Shown: positions 22,411 to 33,500 of the stretch, piece after piece
How positions within the stretch are numbered: position 1 is the stretch's first letter
Layout: the number at the start of each line of letters is the position of its first letter
Made by a program: the position numbers and the translations under genes
The notes under the pieces: model-generated
Told to the model about the DNA's origin: nothing
The model's input: only the letters and a program-made list of their open reading frames with translations
Database searches by the model: none
Source: Nepenthes gracilis
Taxonomy: Eukaryota; Streptophyta; Magnoliopsida; Caryophyllales; Nepenthaceae
Length of the DNA: 64,000 bases
Assembly (NCBI GenBank): GCA_033239525.1
Contig: BSYO01000030.1
Coordinates: 8,779,119-8,843,118, forward strand
Direction of reading: 5' to 3'

Positions 22411-23575
22411 ATTTAATCTCAATATCCTAATTTTTTGACTTTAGAAATTTATTAATTATAGTCAAGGAACAAGGTCGAATAGATATCTTTCTTACGTTTT
22501 ACAAAACAGAGGAGATCTTTTGGGGGTGTAATTGAATTTTTTAACTTAAATCAAACTTGTCCAAAATATATCTCAACTGTCCCAAAGCGTATACAAACTT
22601 GTTTCAAACGTATTCAAAATGTGTATCTACGGCTTTAGCCATCCAGACCTGTAGAACTCGAAAGCCACAAGAATGCCCCAACTCTTATATATTGTTTCGA
22701 AATTTTCTTTCTACCCTGTCTGAAACTCTTAAACACGTGAATTAGATACAATAGCCGGTTGTATCTTTATTTAAGCATGTTAGATAGGATCTAAGACCTT
22801 TTCTTTTTCATATCATCAATTTTATACCTGCTGGTTAAGCTGCTAATATTGTTGAGCTGACTTTTTCAATCAACCCAATTAATATATAAGAAATTTGCAC
22901 TTATTGTATTGTAGGTCTAGCTTTCAAATAATTAAATAGAGGCTAAATCAACACTAAATCAACAGAATGACATGCAAGTGTGTCTTATATTGAGTCGGCA
23001 ATGGAAGACAGAAGGGTCCCCGCTGTTTACTGATGCTGGTTTTGTTTTGTGATTGCAGGGACACGGTCACAAGAATATATTTAAGGTGGCAAACAACACT
23101 TTGATTGAAAAATCACTCAACATTGGATAGTCTATTTTGGAGAATCACCCACTTAACAGTTGAAACTCACGCACAGATAGAAGATAATTACACACTGACA
23201 GTATATTTAGTGAGTTACTCACACAAATGTTGAAAATCACTCACAAATTAGACGAGTAACATACTTTTGAGAGTCCTAAGCTGCACTGAAAGAAAATTAC
23301 AACTTCATTGTCCCCAACTGAAGGACTGACTGCTGAATTTGAAGAGGACTTCGGCTGCTGAACTGGAGAACGTGGACAGGCTGCTTTTTGCCGGGAATTG
23401 AATGGGACTTTCTTCTTTGAAACCAGAATCGGGGGCTGCATTAGTGATGTTGGCATTTGCAAAATGGAACCGCATCAATTTTCCTATAATGATGAACAAG
23501 CGATAAATTGGATGTCACTTTGATGTTTTGAAAGAGCCATGCTGAGTTTGAAAAATTTTCACTAGATCATAACAA
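22411..23575. other. Non-coding left flank of the copia element
   Basis: No gene was recognised. Several related words (AATCACTCA, CACTCACAAA) recur between 23.10 and 23.26 kb. The last bases form the left flank and target duplication of the copia insertion. Confidence 0.5.
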
Positions 23576-23580
23576 GGTTA
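23576..23580. repeat. Target-site duplication, left copy
   Basis: GGTTA directly before the LTR; GGTTG directly after the other LTR at 29488-29492. Four of five bases agree, as expected of an old copia insertion. Confidence 0.55.
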
Positions 23581-24061
23581 TGTTAGAAATTTATGTGGCT
23601 AAAACAACCACAAGAGCGGAATTTAGAATCGATTAATATACCTCCGGCCATTTGGTGCTCTATTTTCGGACGTTCGATTCGGACCGGCTCAGTACTTCTG
23701 GACACTCCTTCACTCGTTTAGATGGTATACTACTTGAGTTGGGTGCCAGGGACAAAGCCAGAAGGTTCAATTTATAGGCGAAACCATCACCCGCCTCAAC
23801 CGAGCGTTTTGAACTCAAACCGGCCAAAATTGATGAATTGATTTAGTGGGAGAGTTATCACCACTTAATGGACCACAAATGCTTCAGCAATTAACTGAGA
23901 TAAACGCTTGAAGGTTACAAAATCAATCGAGGAAGACGAAGAGAACGAAACCAGTGAACGTCTCGAAATTGGCTCAGATCCGGCTCGATGAAGCCGTTTG
24001 GCTCTGGCTCGATCGGCTCATGGGCTGGCTCAACGTTTTTGGATTTGGGCTGAAGCCCACA
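23581..24061 (-). repeat. 3' LTR of the copia element
   Basis: On the minus strand it starts TGTGGGCTTCAGCCC and ends in CTAACA, and it follows a polypurine tract. About 350 bp (roughly 23.7-23.95 kb and more loosely to each side) match 29.17-29.45 kb, including GCGAAACCATCACCCGCCTC and GGGAGAGTTATCACCACTTA, with many small indels. The length is 481 bp. Numerous differences between the LTRs mean the insertion is not recent. Confidence 0.75.
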
Positions 24062-24072
24062 TTCTCCCACTT
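24062..24072 (-). other. Polypurine tract of the copia element
   Basis: The minus strand reads AAGTGGGAGAA directly before the TG of the 3' LTR, the standard second-strand primer of plant copia elements. Confidence 0.7.
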
Positions 24073-24360
24073 GGTCCATATTTAACTTGATGTGATAACT
24101 AAGATTATCAATTTTTCAAACTTTAAGAAATACATATATGAATCATGGCGATAAGTCCTCTAATAATGAGTAATATCTTCCATGTATTACAATATATTAA
24201 TTTCTCAAGTCATCCGGTAACTTTACTTTATGAATAAACCCTATGTTTATTCTTTGCCTAACTTAATGATATTCTCAAATTAATTAATGTGTACACAATT
24301 TTGAGAAATATCACAACAATAAAATAGGAATTTTCAATATCATTGTCCATACAATGAAAA

Positions 24361-25800
24361 TTACAAAATGGAACTTAATCCCATTTCAGATACAAGATCC
24401 TTGAACCGTAATGGTGGCATGCCTTTAGTCAAAGGATCAGCGATCATTAATTCAGTGCTGATATGCTCAATAGCAATTTTCTTTCCTTTAATGCGCTCTT
24501 TTATGGCTAAAAACTGAATGTCGATGTGTTTATTTCGACTGCTACTTTTGTTATTTTTAGCCAGGAAAACAACAGCTGAATTATCGCAAAAAATTCTTAA
24601 TGGCCTTGAGATGGAATCAACCACTCTAAGCCTAGACATGAAATTCCTCATTCATACACCATGCTTTGTAGCCTCGAAACAAGCAACGAACTTGGCCTCC
24701 ATAGTGGAAGTTGCAATCAAAGTTTGCTTTGCACTCCGCCAGGAAATACTCCACCGGCAAACAAAAATATGTAACCGGATATTGATTTACGTGGGAAGAT
24801 CGGAGTACCCCAAAACTTCTAGATTGTCGGTCTATATGTAAGCATGAAATCTTTGGTACCTTCAAGATACCTCATGACTTTCGCAGCCTTTGTGTTCGAT
24901 TCTGGATTACTATGAAATCTTCCCAACATTCCAAGCGCAAATGCTATGTCGGTCTTGTACATACACGAGCATACATCAAACTTCCAACAACGGAAGCATA
25001 CGGAATGTTCTTGATACATTCCCGTTCCAAATCGTTTTCGGGCATTGACTCAAATTGAGCTTATCACCCTTCACAATGGGTGCTACACTCATGAACAATC
25101 TTTCATCCGAAATCTCTCTAAAACCTTATTGATATAGGTCTCTTGAGACAAACCCAGAACACAACGCGGTCTGTCTCGATGTATCTTTATGCCAATGACA
25201 TAAGATGCATCACCCATATCCTTCATTTCAAAATTTTTAGAGAGAAATTGTTTCACCTCATACAACAACCATTTATCATTGGATGCAAGTAAAATATCAT
25301 CCACATATAAGACAAGAAAACAAGTCTTACTCCCACTGACCTTCTGGTATATACATTGATCCAAAATATTCTCTTCAAATCCGAATGAAGAGATAATTTC
25401 ATCAAATTTTAAATACCATTGACGGGATGCTTGTTTCAATCCATATATGGACTTCTTTAATTTGCACACCAATTGCTCACCATCACTAGAGGAGAATCCT
25501 TCCGGGTTGTTTTCATGTAAACCTCTTCCTACAGATCACCATTTAAAAATCTTTGTTTATACATCCATTTGTTGTAATTCCATATCAAAATGAGTAACTA
25601 ATGCCAAAATTATACGAAGAGAGTCCTTTTTAGATACAGGAGAAAAAGTCTCCTTGTAATCAATTCCTTCTTTCTGAGTGTAACCTTTAGCAACGAGTCT
25701 TGCCTTATATCTTTTAATATTGCCTAATGAGTCTTTCTTTATTTTAAAGACCCATTTACACCCTATGGCTTTTGCCCCTTTAGGCAATTCAACAAGATCT
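24361..25800 (-). pseudogene. Ty1/copia reverse transcriptase and RNase H
   Basis: Second half of the copia polyprotein, in several frames. In order on the minus strand: the RT entry GCKWVFKIK and RYKARLVAKGYTQKEG (25.8-25.6 kb); KSIYGLKQASRQWY and the catalytic YVDDILLAS (25.45-25.25 kb), both intact; then SQETYINKVLERFRM; the segment YKTDIAFALGMLGRF (24.95 kb); and the RNase H, with CDNSAVVFLAKN, RNKHIDIQF and the terminal ADPLTKGMP (24.6-24.4 kb). Frames change near 25.53, 25.08, 24.83 and 24.64 kb, so no full protein can be made, although the catalytic motifs survive. The 3' LTR lies about 300 bp beyond the stop. A Tork-like clade seems likely from the RT and Gag style but was not tested. 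Confidence 0.9.
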
Positions 25801-28360
25801 CAGACTCTATTACTACTCATGGAACTCATCTCTTCTTTCATAGCATTGTGCCATAATTGTGATTCATTACAACTCATGGCTTGTGAAAATATTTCGAGGA
25901 TCATTTTCGGCTCCCATATCATCAGACTCTTCCCGGATATACAACATAATCACTAGGGATTGCTGACTTTCTCATTCTAGAAGACCTTCTTAATGTTGTA
26001 TCATCCTCCTCAACGGGAGTATGTTGTACAACTATTCGAGGATAAATCATGAATTTCACGGTCAACTAGAATAGGATCAAAATTTTGTGGAATGACATTG
26101 ATTGGTTGTTCAACACAGTTGATCTTGAGGGGCGTTGTGTACATCAATCAACCTATCATATGAAGTGGAGGGTTGAGAATCTAAATGATCAGTTCTTGAT
26201 CGTTTTCTCCCACTCATTAAGTCATTCTCAAGAAATTTTACATTTCTTGATTCCACAATCCTAGTGGTATGAGATGGACAGTAAAATCTGTATCCCTTAG
26301 ACCGTTCAGCATATCCAATGAAATGCCCACTTATAGTCATTGGGTCCAATTTCTTCTCATATGGGTTATAAACTCTTACTTCGGATGGGCATTCCCATAC
26401 GCGTACATGTTGCAAACTCGGTTTTTAACCTTTCCATAACTCAAAAGGAGTTTTTGGAACAGCTTTTGTTGGGACCCGATCTAATATGTACACCGCCATT
26501 TTAAGAGCTTCACTCCACAAAGATTTTAAAAGTTCGGAGTTACTAAGCATACTCCTCACCATGTCCAATAATGTTCGATTTCTTCTTTCTGCTACACCAT
26601 TTTGGTCCGAAGAACCAGGCATAGTGTATTGGGCAACAATCCCTGTTCTTGAAGAAACTTTGCAAATGGACCAGGCATTTGTCCATCTTCAGTATATCTA
26701 CCATAATACTCTCCACCTCAATCTGATCTCATAATTTTAATATTTTTTTCAGTTTGTTTCTCTACTTCTGCTTTAAACAATTTCAAAGCATCCAAGGCTT
26801 CATATTTATTATGAAGCAAGTAAAGATACATATATCGTGAGAAATCATCAATAAAGGTGATGAAATATTTTGGGCCATATGAGTCTATATCAGGACTACA
26901 AATATCAGTATGTATGATCTCTAATATGTCCGAACTCCTCTTGACATTTTTCTTAGTCTTGTTGGTCTGCTTTCCTTTAATACAGTCCACACAGGTCTCA
27001 AAGTCAGTAAAATCTAGAGTACTAAGTACTCCATCATTTACCAATCTTTTGAGTCTATCAATGGAGATATGTCCCAATCTCCTATGCCACAACATCGAGG
27101 AAAATTCATTCATAACATATCTTTTAATTCCATTATTAACATGCACAGTATTAAAATTGGTATTGTTTTGCAAATTCAAATAATAAAGACCATCAGACAG
27201 TGTACCATTCCCAACAATATCAGACTTATAAGATAAACTGAATAATGAGTCTGAAAATGTAAAGGAATATCCAAATGGTACAAGTCTAGAAATAGAAATC
27301 AAATTTCTAGAGAAATTTGGAATATAAAAGGTCTTTTCTAATGTCAAAACAAAACCACTACTCAAAATTAAATTGCATGTTCCAATGGCCTCCACATGTG
27401 AACGCATCTTGTTTTCAGAGAAGTTGCATTGTTCACTGCCCACTGGTTTCCTTAGGTTTTGCAATCCCTGTAAGGATTTAGAAATATGGATTGTAGAACC
27501 AGAGTCAATCCACCATGTGTTATGTGTAACATTAACCATATTAGATTCATAACATACAAAAGAGAATAGATTACCTTTCTTTTCAAGCCAATTTTGATAC
27601 TTGAAACAGTCCTTCTTTACGTGTCTCTTCTTTTTACAGAAGAAGCACTTGGACTCCTTCTTGATATCAGATTGGGGGGGTATTTTACCTTTCCCATTTG
27701 ATTTGGCCTGCGTCTTGAACCTTCTTTCTTTTTGCATGAAGACGCTCTCACTTTGCTCCATCATAAGCCTTCCTTCCTCTTGAACACACATGGTCATGAG
27801 TTCATTGATTGACCATTTATCCTTATGTGTGTTATAAGAGATTTTAAAAGGCCCATATTGCAGTAGAAGCGAATTTAAAATGTAGTGCACAATGAAAGGT
27901 TCAGACATTTCCACCTCTAGATTTTTCAGTTGAGCTGCAATATCCCTCATTTGCATTATGTGCTCACGCACACCCTTAACACTGGTGAGCCTAATAGATG
28001 AGAATTTCATTATTAGGGTGCTTGCAAGTGCCTTATCTAAAGTCACAAATTGTTGATCAATTGCCTTCAGTAAATCTTACACCTTATTATGTTGGTCGAC
28101 AGAACCACGAATACCAGCAGAAATGTTTGTCATTATGAACATTAAACTAAGGCGATTAGATCGCTCCCAACGTTCATAAAGAGTTACCTCATCCGGAGTG
28201 CTGATAAGGCTAAGAGCCGGTGGTTCGTCTTTCCGGATAGTATAATCGATATCTAGCCACCCTAAGTGAAGAAGAATTCTCTCATTCCACACTTTATAGT
28301 TGTCACCTTTTAGTTCGGGAATTTCACATCTAATATCGGAAAGATTTACAGATTGAATAG
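25801..28360 (-). pseudogene. Ty1/copia gag, protease and integrase
   Basis: First half of the polyprotein, from the gag body to the RT border. Gag starts around 28.36 kb with EIPELKGDNYKVWNERILL, the copia Gag opening, and carries an intact knuckle CFFCKKKRHVKKDC (about 27.62 kb). The protease has the catalytic D-S-G in TWWIDSGSTIHIS (about 27.5 kb). The pre-integrase module reads LWHRRLGHIS (about 27.08 kb). The integrase keeps its catalytic acids: HTDICSP, FIDDFSRYMYLYLL (about 26.85 kb) and [11 protein letters not shown] (about 26.58 kb). Breaks: a stop near 28.07 kb, frameshifts around 26.71 and 26.42 kb, and a damaged linker at 26.1-25.8 kb. The 442-codon frame at 26718-28046 is the longest intact piece. 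All main domains are present, so the element was autonomous. Confidence 0.9.
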
Positions 28361-29001
28361 CTGCATAAAATAAATACATGCTTAACATCCAAAATTGAGG
28401 CTAACAAATTATAAAATTATGTTTTACCAATGTAAAGCATATATCATGAATCAATTGACATAAAAATTACCTGTGGGCCAAATTCTTAATTCAAGTAGAT
28501 TCATGTCCAAAAAGTGATAAAACTATCAAATTATATTCCTTTCTTAATCCCTATGGGCAAATTAAGAAAAATAATTTGACATTTTATCCTGATTAATTAA
28601 TTTAATATAATAAAATTTTCTGTGGGATAAATTTTATTATATCAAAATAATTACCACAATTTATGTCTTTATACCACACGTGATAATAAAAAAATAATTT
28701 TATTAATTAAGGGTACTGTGGCTAATCCTCAATTAATTAAATTATTTTAATTACAAGACATTATTTATACGTATATATAATTATATTCCGGATATTATAT
28801 TTTATACTTTATATATAATAATATAATTATATATATATATAAATATATGCGTATATATAATATATATATTCTCTCTATAAAAATATAAATAAAATTGAAA
28901 TGCGGAAAATAGAGCAAGGCGCTCAGCAGCGCAAGCGGCAAATGCTGCTTCTCCTTCTCTGCGTCCCGGGTTCGAATCCCGTGAAGCGTTTTTAATTTCC
29001 A
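28361..29001 (-). other. Copia 5' leader with possible intron
   Basis: About 640 bp between primer site and gag body, very AT-rich. Words of the type CTGTGGG(C)AAATT recur at about 28.47, 28.55 and 28.62 kb. On the minus strand an ATG at 28504 opens 11 codons that end at CCCACAG followed by GTAATT (28470-28469), and TTTATGCAG ends at 28361. Removing the 110 bp between them joins ATG-AAT-CTA to the Gag frame without a stop. This is a reading of the sequence, not evidence of splicing. Open frames across 28.8-29.29 kb are chance products of the leader and LTR. Confidence 0.35.
28909..28990 (+). ncRNA. tRNA-like fragment (perfect B box)
   Basis: GGTTCGAATCC at about 28970 matches the Pol III internal B box exactly and sits in a T-arm-like stem CCGGG-TTCGAAT-CCCGT with four of five pairs. 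The 5' part (GGCGCTCAGCAGCGCAAGCGGC) is only vaguely D-arm-like and no clean acceptor stem closes, so this is not a functional tRNA. It may be a tRNA-derived SINE head or tRNA sequence captured in the copia leader. Confidence 0.3.
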
Positions 29002-29013
29002 CTCTGATATTGA
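29002..29013 (-). other. Primer-binding site of the copia element, degenerate
   Basis: The minus strand reads TCAATATCAGAG, against the usual TGGTATCAGAG of tRNA-Met-primed copia elements. Its position between leader and 5' LTR fits. Confidence 0.45.
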
Positions 29014-29487
29014 AAGAGGCGGCGTTAAACGGTTTTGGCCTGAACGGCCCATAACCGATATAATTAATTTTTTTAAATCAGCAAAATGACGTCGTTTTAA
29101 TAGGCTGCTTCGTTCAACGAAACGCCGATCTGAAGCACAAAACAAGCACGAAAACGGCGGCGTCGTTTTGGTTCTTTGGAATTCGTCCGCCCCGGCTCGA
29201 CGTCCTTCACTCGCTTGCTTTCGTTTAGATGGTGTATTCGCGAGTTGGGCAAAGCGAAGGTTCAATTTATGCGAAACCATCACCCGCCTCAACCAAGCGT
29301 TTTGAACTCAAACCGCCAAAATTGATGAATTGATTTAATGGGAGAGTTATCACCACTTAATAGACCACAAATGCTCAACAATTAATTGAGATAAATGCTT
29401 GAAGGTTACAAAATCAATCGAGGAAGGCAAGAACGAAATGCTGAGTTTGAAAAATTTTCACTAGATCATAACAAGGTGAAGCCCACA
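29014..29487 (-). repeat. 5' LTR of the copia element, rearranged
   Basis: The outer two thirds (29.17-29.44 kb) match the 3' LTR. The inner third (29.01-29.17 kb, with AAATGACGTCGTTTT and ACGGCGGCGTCGTTTT) does not align well and its inner end lacks TG. Near the outer end about 100 bp present in the 3' LTR (23951-24051) are missing and are replaced by 40 bp identical to the left genomic flank; the last ten bases GAAGCCCACA return to the LTR sequence. Confidence 0.65.
29438..29477. repeat. 40-bp copy of the left flank inside the 5' LTR
   Basis: Identical to 23539-23578, which lies just outside the 3' LTR. It begins ATGCTGAGTTTG and ends ATAACAAGGT. The layout is that expected of filler DNA copied during repair of a break in the LTR. 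Confidence 0.85.
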
Positions 29488-29492
29488 GGTTG
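29488..29492. repeat. Target-site duplication, right copy
   Basis: GGTTG directly after the copia 5' LTR, the partner of GGTTA at 23576-23580. Joining the two flanks gives a continuous ATAACAAGGTTGATC. Confidence 0.55.
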
Positions 29493-29787
29493 ATCTTTCC
29501 TTCTTCCAAGATTTGAACAATAAGATAGCTGATGTTATATATTATTGGGTCATATTGTTGTGAATTCTACATTCATTGTACATATGATTTTTTCAAGTTA
29601 AGTTAAAATGGAGGGTCGCGTGATGTTTGTTTGAAGCTCACTTGAAGCACGGGATTCACTAAAGGTTCATGCGGGGACCATTCCGGCAAAATACATTCCC
29701 ATTGACAGAATGAGCACCGCTCATATGTGACAAGGAGACAAATGAGTGAGGGCTAATAGAATGGGTGTCGCACGTGCATGGTTAAAT
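29493..29787. other. Right flank of the copia element, non-coding
   Basis: No gene or known repeat was seen in this short stretch between the copia insertion and the gypsy LTR fragment. Confidence 0.5.
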
Positions 29788-30754
29788 TGTCAAGTCCCTG
29801 CCGGTCCCGAATAATTAGTGAGATTATTCCATATCAATAAATCAATTTAATTAATATCATACTTTATAACATTTCAGGATTAAAAATAATGAGACCGATA
29901 AAATTTCTAAAATCTTACAAGTCTCACCCTTGATATGACCTTGAAATTATATGTTAATAATTATATCAAAGGATTCAAAATATTACATCATCAAGTGACT
30001 TAAATTTTTGACTATAACCTAATCCCAAACATTCTTAAAGACAAGTATCTTATTAATATCAGAATACTCACAAAATAATGACTCAATTTAGCTACTAAAG
30101 GTAACCAATCGTCTAACATACAAAGCCAATGAAAACATCATAACATTTATGTAATAAAATCTATTATTCGAATAAAAGTATACATCTTAAGCTAATGTCC
30201 TAGATGTAGTACAACATCCGGTCATTTCGATTACACATTCAAGCTTTTTTTTGGCAACCTCATCACCAATCTTCCCAACTTGCAAGTGTGTCTCGAACCC
30301 AATAATCTAAAGGAGGATAGTGAAAAAAATAAAAGTAAGAGTGAGTTAAATATTCAACAAGACATATAATTTATATAATCAATTATATAATTTATTTCAA
30401 AACTATATTGGAAGGAATATGATCAAAATTCAAATGTGATATCATAAGATTTCCATAACAATAATGCATATTTTCAAATTGAGAACTCAATTGCTTATTC
30501 TAACAAATATACTATGAGAATATATTCAAATCATATTAATTTTTATGGACCAATGGCCAGTAGGGTCTTATTGACAAAGAAGTAAATAATCAAACTCCGG
30601 CTATATTTATTTTCACATAATCAAAGGTTTTACGTTACTATTTAAAACTTATATATATAATTTTGTAAACGAGATTGAATGCCGTTTTTATCTCGCGGAT
30701 GATAAGTTTAAATATTGATTATTATTATAATATATTAAGACATGCCATAATATA
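29788..30754 (-). repeat. Gypsy (Tekay/del-like) LTR, 3' part
   Basis: On the minus strand the outer end reads GGGACTTGACA, a CA-terminated LTR end. Part of it (about 30.31-30.60 kb) aligns in the same orientation with 35.57-35.85 kb of the 5' LTR: GTGAGTTAAATATT, AATAAGAC or CAACAAGAC, and GGACCAA followed by CCAGTAGG. The outermost 500 bp have diverged too far to align by eye, so this may come from a related element rather than from the same one. Confidence 0.5.
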
Positions 30755-31614
30755 TATAAGGTACCGATTTTTAAATATCGTAATTAGGAGTAATTAAGGT
30801 AATATAATCAAGATTATACTTAATACATATGGAAAAATCAAGTTGCGGTTGCGGGATGAAAATTGGCGGGGGACGCCTGCCGAGTCCCTGAGGCGGTGCC
30901 GCGGGCGCCCATTCCAGCGGACCTCAAGCACCAATGGCCGGCGCTGGATCGAGTGTGGGCGCGCTTGCCGCGCACCAGGCTAGCGCTCGAGCGCCAGCCC
31001 ATGTTATAAAATCGCATCAGGCTTCTTTCTGCGTCATTTTCACGTGGAAAGAGAGAGCGGAGAGAGAGAACATGAAGGAGAAGAGAGAGAATGAGAAGAT
31101 CAAGGCCCTCTGGTTCAATTCCGACTTGAAACTAGTTAAAGAAGTTGTAGATCAAGTCGAGACAAGTGTACTCATATATTTTTCTTCCTCCCGTTTTACC
31201 TTTTATTCCGATCCTTTCGGGTATTTTCGTCCCGATATCCATCCATATTTTATTTTATGATACCCATGACTTGAATATGTATATATATTAATTTCATGTG
31301 CAATTTCTAAATTTTATGTGGCATTTGTATGTACAAACCCTAACTTGCGTCCCCTTTAGATTTACCCGATTTATTTGAGATTTATGTATAATTTGGCCTT
31401 ATAAACTCTAAACCTTAGTTTAATAGACGTTGGTACTTTGATTATGTGGTATTTATTCACATATATTTTGTATATGTTATTTTACATGTTTTTAAAATAT
31501 TATCGAACATAAATAGTGGTATTTATTCACATGTACGTTATATACGTTATTTTGTGTAAGCTCCGAAAATTATATTATATTCACATGTATGTTATATATG
31601 TTAATTTGTGAAGG
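30755..31614 (+). repeat. Gypsy LTR 5' half, inverted
   Basis: This is the promoter-bearing half of the same LTR type but on the + strand. It matches the reverse complement of about 36313-37195: TATAAGG against TGTGAGG at the start, a GC-rich GGCGCC region, a TATA box TTATAAAA (about 31003), GA-rich leader, GAACTAGTTAGAAAAG-like word, GTAAGTGCACTC-like word, ATTTATTCACATATAT, and a final GTGAAGGAA where similarity stops. It then joins directly to a broken integrase. A 108-codon open frame inside it is leader sequence, not a gene. Confidence 0.7.
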
Positions 31615-33500
31615 AAAGACAACGGCCCACAGAAGCAACAATCTCCCTTCGCATATTCCTCTACTAGAACATCTTCTTTATGTCATGGTACATCTTATTA
31701 ATTTCCGAGTGGATGGTGTACCTGGCATGATGAGCCTCATTCATGATTTCCACTTTCAAATCCTTATCATCAAATACACACAAACGCTCCCGAAATCTTA
31801 ATACTCCATTAGCATAGACAATAAAATCTCTACGGGAGTCTCGATCAAGGTCTCCAACAATATTCATTAAGAATGGATCACTCGCCTGCCCTTCCTTAAT
31901 CCTCTATAGGATTTCGGGCTACACCTGTAAGAAAGACAGCAACATCATGTTGACTTTAACATAGCAGTGGACAATATAAAACTTCAAGGAATCCCACATC
32001 TCCATTTACTTGATCTGCATCCTTGACACTAAACTGGTCTGACAACTCAAAGCATCCGCGACCACATTCGCTTTGCCTGGTTGACAGTGGATCTCACAAT
32101 TATAATCCTTAAGAAACTTGATCCACCTTCTTTGCCTCATATTTAGCTCATTCTGCGAAACGAAATACTTGAGGCTCTTATGATCAAAATACACAAGAAA
32201 TTCTCATCATATAAATAATATATCCAAATCTTCAACGTGAAAACAACGATGGCTAACTCCAAATCATAGATCGAATAGTTCTTCTCATAAACTTTCAGCT
32301 GCCGAGACCCATAAGCGACCACTTTTTCATTTTGTATCAAACCACATCCCAAACCAATGTTAGAAGCGTCACAATATACCTCAAATCTACCAGGGCCATC
32401 GGGAATAGACAAAATTGGTGCCGAAATCAAGCGATCCTTAAACTCTTGCAAACTTTAGTCACACTCCTTCGTCCATTCAAACTTTATTTCCTTATTCGAC
32501 AATTGGGTAAGCAGCAAAGCAATTAGGAAGAAATTCTCCACAAAGCGGCAATAATAACCAACCACACCCAAAAAGCTACAGGCCTCCATCACGGTCATCA
32601 GTTGACTCAAACTGATAATGGCTTCAATCTTTTTCGGGTCCCCCGAGATACCTCCATTGAAAATAACGTGGCTCAAAAATATGACCTCCACGAGCCAAAA
32701 CTCGCATTTCTTCAGTTTTGTGAACAACTTATGCTTTTGAAGGATCTTAAGCACGATTCTCAAATACTCCTCATGCTCAATACAACTGTTCAAATAGATC
32801 AGGATGTCATCGATAAAAACCACAATAAATTTATCCAAATAGGGTTGAAAAACTCGATTCATCAAGTTCATAGACACCGCTGGGGCATTAGTCAATTCGA
32901 ATGGAATCATAAGGAACTCATAATGACCATACATCGTCCGAAAAGCCATTTTTGCCACATCTTCCTGCTTAAATTGAAGTTGATGATACCCCTACTGAAG
33001 GTCGATCTTGGAGAACACACGAGTCCCTTGCAATTAATCGAAAAGATCATCAATTCTTGGCAACGGATACTTATTCTTGATCGTGATCTTGTTCAGCTCA
33101 CAATAGTCAATACACAATAACAAAGTCCCATCCTTCTTATTCATGAATAGGATCGAAGCTCCCCATGGCGAAACACTGGGTCTAATAAAAACCAAATCCA
33201 GATAGTCCTATAATTGCTATTTTAATTCTTTCAACTCAATAGGAGCCATACGATAGGGAGTCTTCGAGATAGGTGTCGATCCGGGTATAAGATCAATTCC
33301 GAACTCGATCTTCTTGTGTGGCGGTAAAGTAGGTAATTTATCTGGGAATACATCATCAAACTTACATACCACTAAAATTTTCTTCGCTGATAGCTCCAGG
33401 CTCTCCACACTGGCATACGCCAAATAAGCTTCACTTCCACTATTCAATAGATGATGAGCTTGCAGAGTCGAAATAAAGCTGGACAGCTCCATCCGCCAAA
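31615..33500 (-). pseudogene. Ty3/gypsy RT, RNase H and truncated integrase
   Basis: Minus-strand pol of a Tekay/del-like chromovirus. In order: LPTLPPHKKIEFGIDLIPG and YRMAPIELKELK (33.35-33.22 kb); the RT core with [25 protein letters not shown] and [11 protein letters not shown] (33.2-33.0 kb), the catalytic FIDDILIY (about 32.8 kb) and LGVVGYYCRFV; RNase H with [16 protein letters not shown] (32.38 kb) and, after a frameshift near 32.19 kb, [10 protein letters not shown] and [11 protein letters not shown]; then the HHCC zinc finger start of integrase, EAHHARYTIHSE (31.73 kb). Gln codons have become TAA or TAG and the two Trp of the integrase motif FWW are TAG TAG. The frame ends at VGRC, mid-finger; the catalytic core and chromodomain are gone. 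Confidence 0.88.

Noticed and set aside
28795..29292. A 165-codon minus-strand frame
   Set aside because: It spans the copia 5' LTR, primer site and AT-repeat leader, so it is not a separate gene.
30934..31260. A 108-codon + strand frame
   Set aside because: It lies in the promoter and GA-rich leader of the inverted gypsy LTR.
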